From the NCBI GenBank assembly GCA_016946835.1, contig JACVTC010000011.1:1091001-1155000 (forward strand): DNA of 64,000 bases, written 5' to 3'. This document shows, in pieces, positions 1-13,316 of the stretch. How positions within the stretch are numbered: the first letter of the stretch is position 1; every line of letters starts with the position of its first letter. The position numbers and the translations under genes were made by a program. The notes under the pieces were generated by a model. It saw nothing but the letters and a program-made list of their open reading frames with translations, did not search any database and was not told where the DNA came from. Source of the DNA: Neocallimastix lanati (nom. inval.) (lineage: Eukaryota; Neocallimastigomycota; Neocallimastigomycetes; Neocallimastigales; Neocallimastigaceae).

Positions 1-30
1 AATAAATAGATAAATAAATAAATACACAAA

Positions 31-82
<52 letters not shown>
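1..82. repeat. AAAT-type microsatellite in an intron
   Basis: Nearly uninterrupted TAAA/AAAT units. They lie just downstream (minus strand) of the splice donor that closes the last visible exon of the RasGAP-like gene, so the repeat is inside its intron. Confidence 0.85.
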
Positions 83-98
83 CTATAAAATAAAATAC

Positions 99-1422
99 CT
101 TCGTTTTGGATATCTCTAATTTACACTGCTGTGATAAAAATGGAATAGCTAAATCGCCTTCATTTAATATAGCTACTATATCTCTTGCAGCTTCATCTTT
201 TGAATCGCATGATTTTGATATTAAATTTACAATATTCAATTTTTCATCAACAATTAAATCTTTTAATTTACAATAGTATTTTAAAGGCTATATTATTGAT
301 TATATATTTTTAATATATTATATTTATTTACTCATTTATTATTAAATATATAATTTGTTCTTTTTTTTTTTTTTTTTTATAATTTGTATTAATGAAGTTT
401 ATAATTAAAAATATTTACTAGTATTGGATAATCAATATATCTATATTCAATACGTATTGATCCACATGCCTCACAATTACAAAGGTTTTGACTACATTTC
501 ACATGTGTTGTAATATGACATTGTGAACATATAATGCCTTCCTCTTGAATAATATTTTCACATACAATACAATCATGAAGAATATCATCATTAATAGATT
601 CAAATAAATGTGAATGTCCATTTTCATTAATTTCTTTTTTAATTGAAATATTTTTTGAATTTAACGGTTTCCATATTTCAAAAACTTTTCCTTCTTTATT
701 AGATTCCAATTCATATTTATATAAATAAATTTCACCTACAGGAAAACTTAGGAGTGAATTTTTAAGAAGTAATTCAACTATTTAATAATTTTTAAACAAA
801 GAAATAACATGAAATAAAATATATTAAATAATGAATAATGTAATTATAAAAAATAATTTAATTATCAAGTATAAATAATAACATTGATATTATTATTAAT
901 AGTAATTTAAAATGTAAATTCTTAAATATAAAATATGATAAAAAAAAAAAGTAATTATGTAAATAAAAAGTATATTACATATAAATACGTACTTTTAACA
1001 CTATAAAAATTTTTATTTAGTATTATTTCAAAGTATTCACCCCAAAATGGATTTGAATTACATGGTTGAATTTTTGTTTCATATTGAATGTCTTTAATTT
1101 TTTCTTTTCCTTCTTTTTGACCTAATAACGGTTCTAATGATTTTTTATCAATTAATGTTGAGCTATATGATCCTTTTCTTCGAATAGTTCCATTATTAAA
1201 TGGGTTACTCATTTTTCTCATTAGTGGTAAATTTAGTTTTTGGGGTCTTTCAATAGTTCTTCCATCCTCTGATAAATAATTTGCTGTTACTATACAATAT
1301 GAATCTGCTTTATTATTTCGATAAAAATTTTTAGCTTCGAATATTCTAATTTTTATTCTATGGTCATTTCCAATTTTTAAATTTTGGGTATCAACTATAT
1401 CAACTGGTTGTTTATCTTTCAT
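99..1422 (-). CDS. C2-C1-RasGAP domain protein, 5' part (gene continues beyond position 1)
   Basis: Likely a GTPase-activating protein for a Ras-family GTPase, recruited to membranes through C2 and C1 modules. Three exons are seen on the minus strand: 993-1422 (ATG at 1422), 419-777 and 99-287, with donors GTACGT, GTAAAT and GTATTT and TAG acceptors; frames agree across both introns and give 326 codons. Residues about 15-185 form a C2 domain (IKIRIFEAKNF, then NPFWGEYFEI, then FPVGEIYLY). Residues about 200-235 match the C1 zinc signature as H-x12-C-x2-C-x10-C-x2-C-x4-H-x2-C-x6-C, with a shorter central spacing than typical DAG-binding C1 domains. The last exon (LKDLIVDEKLNIVNL, then KDEAARDIVAILNEG) resembles the start of a RasGAP domain; the catalytic arginine finger would lie outside the window. 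The order C2-C1-GAP is seen; substrate is inferred. The RasGAP call is less certain than C2 and C1. Confidence 0.78.
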
Positions 1423-1916
1423 TCTTAATTATTAATTAAATTAATTTAATTAGTATTCGTCAAAAAAAATTATTAAAAATAATTTTGTATCAAATTTTTT
1501 TAAAAATTATTTTGTATCAAATTTTTCTTCATTTAAACTTTTTTTTAAAAAAAAAGTTTAATATAAAAATAAAAAAAAAATAAAATAAGAAAATAAAAAA
1601 TAGATTTATTAATAGAAATGTTATTAAATAGTAACTGAAAATCATTTTTTATAATAAAAAAAATTTTTAAATATATGAAGTTTAATTATTAATATTATAT
1701 ACTTTATTTTAAATTTTTGTTAATTAAAATATAAAATAAATAAATAAATAAATTAGTATTAATAAATGTAAATAAAAATATATAAATAAATAAATATATA
1801 AATATATAAATAAATATTAATAAATATAAATAAATAAATTAATATAAATACAAATAAATATAAATACAGATAAATATAAATACATATAAATAAATAATTA
1901 ATTAATAATTAATTAA

Positions 1917-1988
<72 letters not shown>

Positions 1989-2129
1989 ATTATGACTATT
2001 ATGATATAATAATAAAAAGAAAAAAAAGAAAAATAATATCAATTAAATAATATTAATCATATATTTTAATATAAAACCAAAAATTTATTTATTTATAAAA
2101 TATCACATACATTATTTAATTATTAATTC
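1423..2129. other. Intergenic AT-rich spacer
   Basis: No gene recognised. It separates the start of the RasGAP-like gene from the end of the F-box/WD40 gene and is dominated by TAAA/TAAATA repeats, longest at about 1913-1987. Confidence 0.8.
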
Positions 2130-3284
2130 TTATGGAAATAAATTTAATATATCTCTTGAAAAGTCCCATTTAATTATACGCTATATATATATATATATAA
2201 TAATTATATTAATATTATATTCTTATTCTTATTCTTATTCTTATTCTTATTTTTTATTTTTATTAATATTTTATTCTTATTTTTCTTCTTCTTTTTTATT
2301 AATTTTAAGTTATTTTTTTATTAATATTAATATTTTTATTATTATAACTTACATTATCACTACTACAACTAATAATTTTTGAATCAGAAAATTGTAAGCA
2401 AAAAACTTTTGATAAATGTCCATCTAAAGAAAATAATAATTGCCTAGTATTAAAATCCCATATTTTTATTGTTCTATCATATGAACCAGAGATAATTTTT
2501 TTACTATTAAACTGAATAGTTCTAACAAGTTCTGTATGCCCATAAAGGGTATATAATAATTCACTAGTATGCAGATTCCATATTTTTAATGTGCAATCGG
2601 AGGATCCAGATATGATAATATTTCCATCAAAAAAAATGCATGATATAGCATGCTTATGACCAATTAGTGTTTTTAATAATTTCCCAGTAGATAATGACCA
2701 TATACGTATTGCATGATCTTTTTAATTAAATAGTAATTTATAATATTTATTTATTTACTTATTTATTTATTACTAAGATTGATAAAAATTTAAAATAGTA
2801 ATAATAGAAAAGGCATTAATTAATTATATTAATAAATAATTAATTCTTATATTACCATTTGATGCTGAAACAATAATATTATCTTTTAATTGTATTGCAT
2901 TAGCACCATTATTTTCTTCTAATTTTCTAATAAAATTGCCAGTATGAATATCCCAAATTCGAATGGAATGATCCTTTGACGATGATACAATATAATTTTC
3001 ATTTAATTTTACATTTAATACTGAGTCTTCATGATCTGTAATGCGTTTAATAATTTTATAGGTTTTAATATCCCATAAAATAATTGTATTATCACTTGAA
3101 CCTGAGACTAGATATTTTTCATTAAATTGAAGAGTTAAAACTGAACCGTTATGACCCTCTAAAGTTTTTATACATTCATTTGTCTTTAAATCCCAAATTT
3201 TTATTGTTTCTTGTAATAATTAAAGGAATTATATATAATACAAATTATAATATATGAATATGGATATTTAATTAATTATATAAC

Positions 3285-3372
<88 letters not shown>

Positions 3373-4068
3373 CATTTACTATCTCGAGATCCTGAAATGA
3401 TTTTATTATTATCATACTGTAAACAATATATAGAATCTGTGTGACCTAGCATACTACAAATACAATAGTTTTTGTTATTCCAATTGGAATCTAATTTCAC
3501 ATGTAGATAATATATTGCTTTCCATATTCCAACGATAGTTTCAATATCTTTATAATTTTTACACTTTTTTTTTTGTATTGATTTTAATTTAATATTTTTA
3601 TTATAATTATATTTAGTTTTACCAGTGTACTCTTTTATTCTTATATTTTCTAATAAACATAAAATTTCATTAAATTGTAAATTGTTTCTATTTTCTAATT
3701 CTAATTCTATAATTGCTTCATGAAAGTATGAATAATATTGATATAATCTTCTTTCGACAAAATCAAGAGAACCCCATCTATATGAATAAAATTGTTTCCA
3801 TAAACTGTTATCGTTTGATAGTTGATACCAATATTTTGAAACCCTTGAAATGCTACTAATACAATTACAATTAGTATATGATAATATTTTTATTGCTATT
3901 TCATTAGGTAATTTATATAAAATATCAAAATGAAATAAAGGTTCCAACTTTTTAGATAATTTCTGAAGACTATATTTTGATAATGAACTAGCAATTTCAT
4001 ATATTATCTCTGATATTTTATTTATAAAAATAAATAAAATATTAAAATAGATAATATTAATACATTAT

Positions 4069-4161
<93 letters not shown>

Positions 4162-4297
4162 TAACAACAACAACTATATTAATAATTATATAAATGAATA
4201 ATAAAATATTTCTATAATTACCTATTTTTTTATTGTCAGATTGTGTTAAAATTTTATTGAGATTGCTTTTAATTATGTTATCTATTTTATTATTCAT
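2130..4297 (-). CDS. F-box / WD40 repeat protein (Cdc4/Met30-like SCF substrate adaptor)
   Basis: Probable substrate-recognition subunit of an SCF ubiquitin ligase. Five exons on the minus strand: 4222-4297, 3380-4009, 2856-3209, 2353-2717 and 2130-2180. All junctions use GT donors and AG acceptors, the phases fit, and the total is 1476 nt (491 residues plus stop TAA). An F-box lies near residues 60-105 (LPNEIAIKILSY, then VSKYWYQLSND, then LWKQFY), which would bind SKP1. From about residue 210 seven WD40 repeats follow, each with the GH and WD landmarks (for example LEGHNGSVLTL then IILWD; LIGHKHAISCI then LKIWN; the last ends IIKWDF), enough for one closed seven-bladed propeller. The architecture is that of Cdc4, Met30 and Fbxw7, but the order of similarity among them cannot be judged by eye, so no gene name is given. 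Long AAT repeats fill introns 1 and 2. The first exon is short and its start rests on the only in-frame ATG. Confidence 0.88.
3285..3373. repeat. AAT trinucleotide microsatellite in intron 2 of the F-box/WD40 gene
   Basis: About 29 uninterrupted AAT units. On the gene strand the repeat begins within about 8 nt of the splice donor at 3379. Confidence 0.9.
4070..4160. repeat. AAT trinucleotide microsatellite in intron 1 of the F-box/WD40 gene
   Basis: About 30 AAT units, fully inside the intron between exons 4222-4297 and 3380-4009. Read as protein it gives a meaningless polyleucine run. Confidence 0.9.
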
Positions 4298-5240
4298 ATT
4301 AATTAATTAATTTTGCATTATATATATATATTTTTTTTTTAATGATATTAATATTGTAAATTAAAATTTATAAAGCTATAGTATTTTTAATTAAAAATAT
4401 ATATGTGTATATATATTTAATATTTCATAAAAAAAAGTGAATTTTGTAAATTAAATTAGATAAAATTATGAATACTTCATAAAGTTTATAAATTTAGAGG
4501 TTATATATGTGTATATATAATAAAATAAAGTTGAAAAATATTGTATTAATATTAATAATCTAATAAATTTTATATTTATCCTTTTATGTAAAAAAGAATA
4601 ATTAACTAAAAAATTTTATTATATTTAAATTTTTTAATAATATCAACATTAAAAAAACAGAAATATACAATATATAACTTTCAAAAGAAAATCCATTAAT
4701 TTTAAAATTTTTATAGATATATTTTTATTAATTAGTATGAAATTAATTTGAATTTGATATATGCTTTATATATGTTCAATTATAAATTAAATTATTAAAT
4801 TAATATTATTTTTTAGCATTAATTATTAAAAATTTTTTTAATATTTTTAATATAATATATTTTTTCAATGTTCGACAAACAAGAAAAAATAAAAAATAAA
4901 AAAAAAATAAAAATAAAAAATAAATAAATATCAACTAAAATTAACTATCATATTACTCTCTCTTTAATATATATGAAATTTTAATATTTCAGATATATAG
5001 ATACTTTTAATTAAAGATTTGTTTTGATATTAAATTTTAATATTAAAAAATTTACTATTAAAATAAAATAATGAAAAAAAAAAAAAAAAAAAAAATATAA
5101 TTTTATATCATTTTTAATAACATTTTTATATATATATGGCTTAATTTAATTTTCATTTGAAATTTTTGTAGATTTAATTTTAACATCATAAGTATTGACT
5201 TCATTAGATAATTATTTTTTTAATTGTAGCTGAAGTACTT
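4298..5240. other. Intergenic AT-rich spacer
   Basis: Lies between the 3' end of SIN3 and the start of the F-box/WD40 gene. It holds short A and T tracts and ATAT runs; no gene or RNA recognised. The promoter of the F-box gene should lie in its left part. Confidence 0.75.
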
Positions 5241-8200
5241 TTAGTTTCTCTTTTCTCTTTTCTCTTCAAAATCTAAAGATTTACCTCTTTCTTTTTCACT
5301 TATATTACTAACTTTTGAAAACCATTTTATAAATTTATTCCTACGATTGTTTTTTAATATTTCTAATTTTTCATTTGGGAGTTTCGCATTACATCTTCTG
5401 AAATAGTCTTCGGTATTATTAACGAAAAATAATTTATATGAATTAACACAAATTTTTAATTCTAATCCAGAATGCATAATTAAATTTGTTGGTGGTTCAT
5501 CAGGAATAATTTGTGGTAGATTTCTATTAAAAAATAAAATAATAAAAATAAATATATAAATAAAAATAATAAAAATAAGTAAATTTAATAAAAAATCAAT
5601 AAAAAATGAACAAATAAATAAATAACCATATAAATAAATAAATAAATAAATAAATAGAATTATATATTCTATTTCATATAAAATTTATTATTATTTATTA
5701 TTATATTTACCTTCTAAGGAATGGCTCATTTGGTTTTATATGAATACCTTCAGTAGTACCTAATTGCATATAGCGATCAACATAAACAGACCATTTTTCT
5801 TCGGAAGAAATTGTGCTATCTGTTAAATAATCTTCTTTACTCAATAATTGAATAGTTAATATATTTTCCAGATTATTGTATTCAAATTTGAATAAATTTT
5901 CGTCTTGTAAGAAAGTTTTAACTGAAAGCTTATAAATTGCTTCGCGTCTTTGACTATGAAGATCTTTTTCACAATCTTTGTTGTAAAGTTTTATTAACTC
6001 TTGACACACATTATCATTAGTTATAACTTGAATTTGTTTGGCAATAGCTTGAACAATCTTATCCACAGTAAAAATTTGATATGCTTGATTGACAAATAAT
6101 ATTCTTGCTTTTTCTTCAAATTCCTGATTTTCATGAGTATCTTCAAAGAAATGTCTTATTAATTTTAATAATTCACTATATCTTCCTTTTCTACAAAATT
6201 CCGCATTTTGTTGAATCACTTCTTTTTTAACAAGACCAAGTTCTACAGCAATTGGATTAATCAGATTCAATTGATCAGGTTCCTTTGCCATCTTCTCTGA
6301 AGCAGTTTTAAGGTTTAAAAGTCTTTCATATAATTTATGGTATAATCTGAAAAAACAATAGAATACATTATTTCCAAAAAGCAAAAAAATAGGTCTAAAG
6401 GTTTTAATTTTTAAATTTTCATTAGCTAATTTCTTTAATTTTTGAGTTTCTTCTGAAGATTCAACAGATTCCGTTATTTCATTTTCATTATTTGTACTTT
6501 CTCCAAGTGAATAAGTAGAATTTGTACAAGATATATTATCTAATTCTATTTTATTATTTTCATGAGATTTTATTAATATTTTTTTTCTTAAATCATTATT
6601 TGTTTTAATGTTTATTGACTCATTTTTAGATTCACTTAAATCATTTTCTGTGGCAGTTTCAGTAGAATGACTTTCATCTGTAGTATTAATTTTTTCATTA
6701 TCATTATCATTATCATTATCATTTTCATCATCATCATCATCATCATAATCATTATCATCTTCAATATTTTTAATATGGAAAAATTTTGGTATAAATTCAT
6801 TTAAAAATCTAATAATTCTCTTGATATCAGATTCATTAAAATTATGACAATTTCTTAAATAACATCTTATAATTTTTTTCATATCACCAAATATAGTAGC
6901 ATCTTTAAAAGATAAGCTATATTGATATGTTGCATTTGAATCACGCTTTTTAAGTTGCTCAGCATGTAATGTTTCAACCTCATGAATCAATGATTTTACA
7001 GCAATATTTTTTTTATCAGATTGTTTAATTAACAAAAATCTATGATCTAAAGATTTATAAAAGTTTTTATTATGAATTTCTCTCCAAACTTTACTCCATT
7101 CTTTTTTAGCTTTTTTCCATTCTTCATCTTTTTGTTTTAACCTTTTTAATACAATTGGAACTGCAATTGATGGACTATTTTGTAATGCTAAAATAACTTC
7201 TTCTCCCCTTTCTTTGTCATAAATTTTTCGTATTATTTTTCTGAAAATACTTGGTGACTTACTACCCAAATCTGATGGTAATTTAAATTTTGATTTTTCT
7301 TCATTTGTCATTTTATCCATTTTCGCCATAATAGACTCAAAAAGTGCTATTGTTAATGAATTCTTAGTAATAAAAAGATCAAAATCATATCTTTCTTCTT
7401 CACATCTATGCATAGCATCTTCAAATGGATTTCTTTTTTGAGCTTGGAAGCCTCCATCTTCACTTAGAAATATAGGATGTGAAACATATTCATCATTTAA
7501 AACCTCATAACAAAGTTTATCTCTACCAGAACACTTTGGATGAGTAAGACTTAAAGGTAATAATCTGTAACTATGACCAGCTCTTAAACAAAGAGTATAA
7601 TCAACATCATGATATTTTGGTGCAACAATTTCAGCTAAAATAAATAAATATAAAATTATATATTTAATAAAAGTAATATAAATTGAATAAATATATATAT
7701 ATATTTTATAATTATCTACATATATATATAACTATAATTTTTATCTATTTTGAATCATTAATGTACTTGACTTTTAATACATTTATTGACTTAAAATAAT
7801 AGCTAATAGTGACTTACGTTCAATTTCCTCTTCATATTTAACAAAGGTTTTAAACCAATAAAACAACTCTGGTGACCTACTTAAAAAGGGTTCAACACTT
7901 TCTACTAAAGTTTTAGAATCAATAATATCTTGACTAAATAAATTTAATATTTTTAAAAACTCAAAATAAGTCGTTTTATTTCCAATAACTTTTTTAGCTT
8001 TTTCAAAGAACTCCAATTCCTCTATAGTACCAGAATTCTCTTCCATAAAAGAAATTCGAGGTTTTTTAGCTGGAGGTGCATTTGCTGATATTGTATTTAC
8101 ATTATTTACAGTAGTTGCTTGTCTTTTTGAAGTTTTTTTAGTTGTTGATACTGGTTGACTTTGGTTTTGAATCTTTTTATTTCCTATATTATCGATTTGA

Positions 8201-9860
8201 TTATTTAAAATCGGTTTAGTATCAGTTATTGTTGAATTACCATTATCTGGTAAAAATTGTTTAAATTCATTTAATAAATCTTCTGCATTCTTAAACAATA
8301 CTTTTACTTGAGAATAAACTTCATTGATTGGCCTTTGCTCTTTTTGATAAGTTTGTAAAACTTCTAAAAATCGCTTATATATTTCTGGTTCTTTCAAAAA
8401 ACGCATTTTAATTTTATTAACATAATTAATTGCATGATTGAATTCTACTGGTGCTTTATGACGTGTATTAGTTTGTTGATCTTGAGATTTTACTGAAATA
8501 TTTTGTTGACTTTGATTTTGATTTGTCTTATTATTATTACTATTGCTATTATTTATATTTATTGAATTATCTGTAGATTGCTTATCATTATTAATCATAT
8601 TATTATTCATAATAATATTATTATCATTATTACTCATATTGATATTCATATGCATATGCATATTCATGTTCATATTCATGTTCATATTATTATTACCATT
8701 GTTATTATTTGAAATAATATTTGGTTGATTTTGATTTCTTTTATTTTGTTTAGGAATTGCAGGCTTAATTGGAATATGTCCATTTGATGCCATTGGTGGA
8801 TGGGACTGATTTTGATTATTCATTATTGATGACATTTGAGATGATGGTTGTGAAATTGGCATTGAACTAATTGGTTGATTATGTTGATGGGTAGGATTAG
8901 GATCATGAGATACCATTGGCGACTGCACCATATTTTGATATGAATTATCTTGATTATTTGGCATGGTATTATTATTTATTGAATTCATCATATTATTTTG
9001 ATTTATCATCATTTGATTTTGATATCCATTATTATTTCCACCAAGAGATTGAGGATGATATTGTGAGTTGTTTTGTGATATACTAGGACCGTTATCAGTT
9101 ATGCTATTAATATTAGAATTCTTTTGAATACTTACAGGATTCATTGATTTTGATATTATTTGTTGTGAAGCATTACCCATAGTCATATGAGGTAATGACT
9201 GTATTTGTTGATTGACAGATATATTTTGATGTGAAGTAGGAGGAGATTGAGAATGATATTTCATTTGATTTGGAATATATGAAGACATTGAATTTTGTTT
9301 TTGTATCATATTCATTGAGTTCATTGAATTTGTAGTAATGACTCTTACTGGATTATTCGGATTGTTCGTAGGTTCAATTTTATATCCTGGAGGCAAAAAG
9401 GTATTAAATCCTGTAATTAAACTTGGATGTCTTGAAAATAACGTTGACACTCGATCTATAACGCCTGGTGTATTAATACTATATTAATAATTAATAATTA
9501 TATATTTTTATTAAAATATTTTTCATTCTTATATATTATTTTATAATATTTTTTTAAAATTCTTTTTTTTTTTTCCTTTTCTTTTTTCCTTTTCTTTTAT
9601 CCTTTTCTTTTTTCCTTTTCTTTTCTTTTCTTTTTATATATATGTAAAACAGAAACATATATATAATATGATTTTATTTAACAAGAATTAATATATATAT
9701 AAAAAAAAGCTTACGTTTGTGATTTAAATTCCTTCATGATGTCAAGAAATCTATTATAGATTTCAGGTTGATCTTTAAATTGAGATTTTACTTGTTCTAA
9801 ATATGATAATGCATCTTTAACATTTAATGGGCGATAATCATTTTGATTTTGTACTGACAT
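5241..9860 (-). CDS. SIN3: SIN3 transcriptional corepressor scaffold
   Basis: Scaffold of the Rpd3/HDAC corepressor complex in the nucleus. Four exons on the minus strand: 9715-9860 (ATG at 9860), 7818-9478, 5711-7634 and 5241-5523; donors GTAAGC, GTAAGT, GTAAAT and AG acceptors, phases consistent, 4014 nt in total (1337 residues plus stop). PAH1 spans about residues 13-80 and crosses intron 1 ([20 protein letters not shown], then [23 protein letters not shown]), the best known SIN3 signature. An Asn/Gln/Met-rich stretch of about 250 residues follows. PAH2 is near 390-460 ([20 protein letters not shown]), PAH3 near 530-595, the HDAC-interaction domain near 603-700 ([20 protein letters not shown], then VSHPIF) and the SIN3 C-terminal domain near 1010-1240 ([20 protein letters not shown]). 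A DN-rich acidic tract lies just before the C-terminal domain. All family domains are present in order; identification is secure. Confidence 0.95.
9561..9635. repeat. CCTTTTCTTTT polypyrimidine repeat in SIN3 intron 1
   Basis: Short tandem CCTTTTCTTTT units within intron 1 of SIN3 (9479-9714). On the gene strand this is a purine-rich tract, not the acceptor polypyrimidine tract. Confidence 0.8.
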
Positions 9861-11341
9861 TTTTAATTAAGCAAATATAAAATAATAAACAAGAGGAGAT
9901 TTATAGTATTGTCAAAAGAAATTATAATATACTTTTGTGTATTTAAAAATATTAAAGTTTTTCACAAAACAGTTAAATTGATTTTAATTTTTAAATCACT
10001 AAGATTGAGAAATTTATAATAGATATTAAAAATTAAATACATATTAAAAATAATATTTGAATTTCTTCTTTTTTTTTTTTTTTTTTTTTTTGTAATGATA
10101 ATTACTTTAAATATTGGAGAATATATAATATACTTACTTATTTTAAATTATTATTTAAATCAATTTTATTTATGCAACAATATCATTATTTATCAATATA
10201 TATATTGATTATTAAAAATTTATAAAAAGATACTGATAAAAGTATGGAATATTATTAAACTATTCTATTTAAAGTATTATTTATTTAATAGCAATAAAAA
10301 TTTTTTTTGAATATATAATATTTAAAATTAAATAAATTTAATAAATAAAATAATTGTATTTCAAATTAAATTTGTCTTAAATTTAAAATATACAAATGAA
10401 ATTATAATCTCTCTCTCTTTTTTTTTTTTTTTAAGCAAAATACATAAAGAAAAATAACAAAATTTAAGATAAAAATTATGTATATATTATATATTTTTTT
10501 AGACAAATTTTTAATTTTTTTATATTATGAAAAAGTATCATATATTAATTGTAATGTAATAAGTTTTTGTATTGTAAATTATGTACACATATATATTCAA
10601 AGTTTTACATCAAAGGTTTAATTTATTGGGGAAAAAAATTATATATATTATCCTCATCAGTAATATTCAAATAAAAATCATATAATTTTTTTTATTTAAC
10701 AAGAATATAGTAAATTATAAATTATTATTAAAAACTAATGCTTTAAATCTACAAATACTATTGATATATTAATAATGTCATAATAACTTTTTAATGAAAT
10801 TTATGTTATAATAATTTGTATAAAAAAAATATTATTTGTAATAATAATATTCTTATTATTTTTGCAATTATAAATTTTGTTATTCGTTCTAATAATTAAG
10901 AATGATTAGAATAATTAGGAAAAAAGAGAGAGCTATAAAATTTATTATTAAAACAAGATGAATAACTTATTTTGTATTAAATTTATAATATTATTATAAA
11001 TTGGTATATAGGAAATAATTATTAATATTTAATATTTTAATATCAAGGATATTAAAATTCTAAAAAATATAAATATTACGAATAACAGAAAATAAAAATT
11101 TTATTTCGTAATAATATTATTAAAATTTCATATTTATTTAGCATATACAATGAAAACATTAATGAAAATTTAATTTTATTTTAATATAAACATATTTGTA
11201 CATATTTTTTAACCTGTGAATTTAATACTAATAAATATGTATAATATTGCATATTTATACTTCTCCCTTTATGATTTAATTATTTTTAAAGTTATATTTT
11301 TGTTTTCCCTTTATATTTTTATATCATAGGATTAAAATATA

Positions 11342-11392
<51 letters not shown>

Positions 11393-11589
11393 AACCGCAA
11401 TTATTATGAACTTTAAACTTTATTTATTTATTCATTTATTAATAGCATTATTTTTTTTTTATTAATTGAGTGTTTTTTTATAATAAAAAATATTCAATAT
11501 TATTTGTCCAATTTGAACATAATAATATTTAGAATAGTAATGTGAAATAAAAGTAATATTCCAAATAAAGTATATAAATAAATTCTGGA
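9861..11589. other. Gene-free AT-rich region
   Basis: Upstream of SIN3. No coding frame, tRNA or rRNA recognised. Holds T tracts near 10,070-10,092 and 11,344-11,388 (45 T). The SIN3 promoter is presumably in the leftmost few hundred bases. Confidence 0.75.
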
Positions 11590-11910
11590 AAAAATTCATA
11601 TTCAATTAACCTACCTCTGTTTATAAGATTTCTAATAAGGGAATTCTTATTCCAGATTATGATTTGAATTGACTATCTGAAAGAAATTATGGTCTTCTCC
11701 TTCAGAGGCAATTATCCTTCTAGTCTGTCTTATTACATTTTTAGTGTTGACATTCCTGGTTAGTTTGTGCTTATACTGTCGTAATAGAAACCATTGTCGA
11801 GTACTAGCCCCAAACATAAATACAATTATCAAATAAACTAGTACGTGGAGGAGTTGCATTTCGCCAAGTGGCGTTTTGATATAAATAATTAAATGAATAA
11901 ATAAATTAAA
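11590..11910 (-). other. GC-richer island with an unidentified short open frame
   Basis: Base composition here is clearly richer in G and C than the surrounding near-pure AT sequence. The minus strand is open for 89 codons (11,647-11,916) with a hydrophobic stretch (LLHVLVYLIIVFMF), but no family is recognised and the frame may be accidental. It contains the palindrome CGCCACTTGGCG. It could be the remnant of a gene or of inserted foreign DNA. Confidence 0.35.
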
Positions 11911-12039
11911 ATTCAAAATATGCTGTTTAAAACTTTTTTTATAATATTTATTTAATAATCAATATTATTTAAATGTTATTTATATAAATAATTTTTAATT
12001 TATAAACAATATAGTTTTAGTATAAATATAGTACAAAAC

Positions 12040-12560
12040 AAGCATGATTAACCAAACTACATTTAAGTAGTTTAATAACAATATGAAATATATATCATAA
12101 ATCAACAATATAGCTATATATAGTCCATATATTAATAATTAAGCACACACATATATTAAATAACAATCAAAGCCTATAATCATTAATATACAACATAGTT
12201 ATATATATCATTAATATAGTAGTTTAAGCATATATTGTTAATATAATACTTACGCATATATATTGTTAAATGTATCAATATATGTAAGTTTTAGCATATC
12301 ATATCAATATCAATATATATAAATTTAAGCATATATTTTAATATATAAGTGTAAGCATATATATTGGTATATTAATATACATATTGTTAAATAATATCAG
12401 TATGCTAACTAGTCAAACTTTCTAAAAACTATAAACATTTTATAAATATTATAAATTTACACATTTAATATATATTAATAATTATAGCATATACTGATAT
12501 ATATATGTTAATGCACTATATTAATATAATATGCACATATTTAAACAAACTATTAAAATA
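12040..12560. repeat. Diverged ATAT/AGCATATAT repeats
   Basis: Repeated, degenerate copies of a motif like TTAAGCATATATTGTTAATATA. No coding potential; no clean unit length. Confidence 0.5.
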
Positions 12561-12840
12561 TTATTATTTTAATTAATTATTATATATATATATTTATTTA
12601 ATTAATATCAACATATTGTTAATATAATAATAATATAATAATAATATAAATATTTAAATAATAAAGTATATAGTACACGAAATAGTTTCATATTATTATA
12701 CCGGTTATAACTATCACATATATGCAACCAACTTATCTAACATATGTTTGGCATTAATATTTTGTAAAATATTATAAAATAATTATTTTTAATAATTAAT
12801 TATAAAAATATATTTGATTATAAAGATATATATTAATATT

Positions 12841-12889
<49 letters not shown>

Positions 12890-13316
12890 AAATAAAATAA
12901 AATAAAATAATTAATTATAACAGTATATTTTTATATTTTGCAAAAAATAATATTATAATAACAATATTTTAATTATAAAAATATATTTTAAATAATAATA
13001 TTTAATTATATAAATATATTTTAATGTTCTTAAACTGACCTAATCTAATAAATATTAAAAATACTTTAATCATTATTGTATTTATTCATTTATTTTCTTT
13101 GCAAATAATTTTAACTATTAATAAACTATGTACCACAGAATTCACTTAGTCGATTTTCTGTCATTTCTTAATAATTTATTATTAATTAATAATTTTAATA
13201 TTTAAATCATTTAAGCATTTCAACCATAATTCAATGAAATCATTTCCATATCTTTGTAATATTTAACTAAAGCCTTAATTCCTCAGTCCGTATTAATTTT
13301 TTTTTTAAAAAAAAAT
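12561..13316. other. AT-rich spacer with a 43-A tract
   Basis: No gene recognised. A pure A tract occupies about 12,845-12,887. Confidence 0.7.

Noticed and set aside
4022-4297. Polyleucine open frame
   Set aside because: Only its first 25 codons are exon 1 of the F-box/WD40 gene; the rest is the AAT repeat in the intron.
8543-8728. Plus-strand open frame of hydrophobic residues
   Set aside because: Shadow of the Asn/Met-rich part of SIN3 exon 2.
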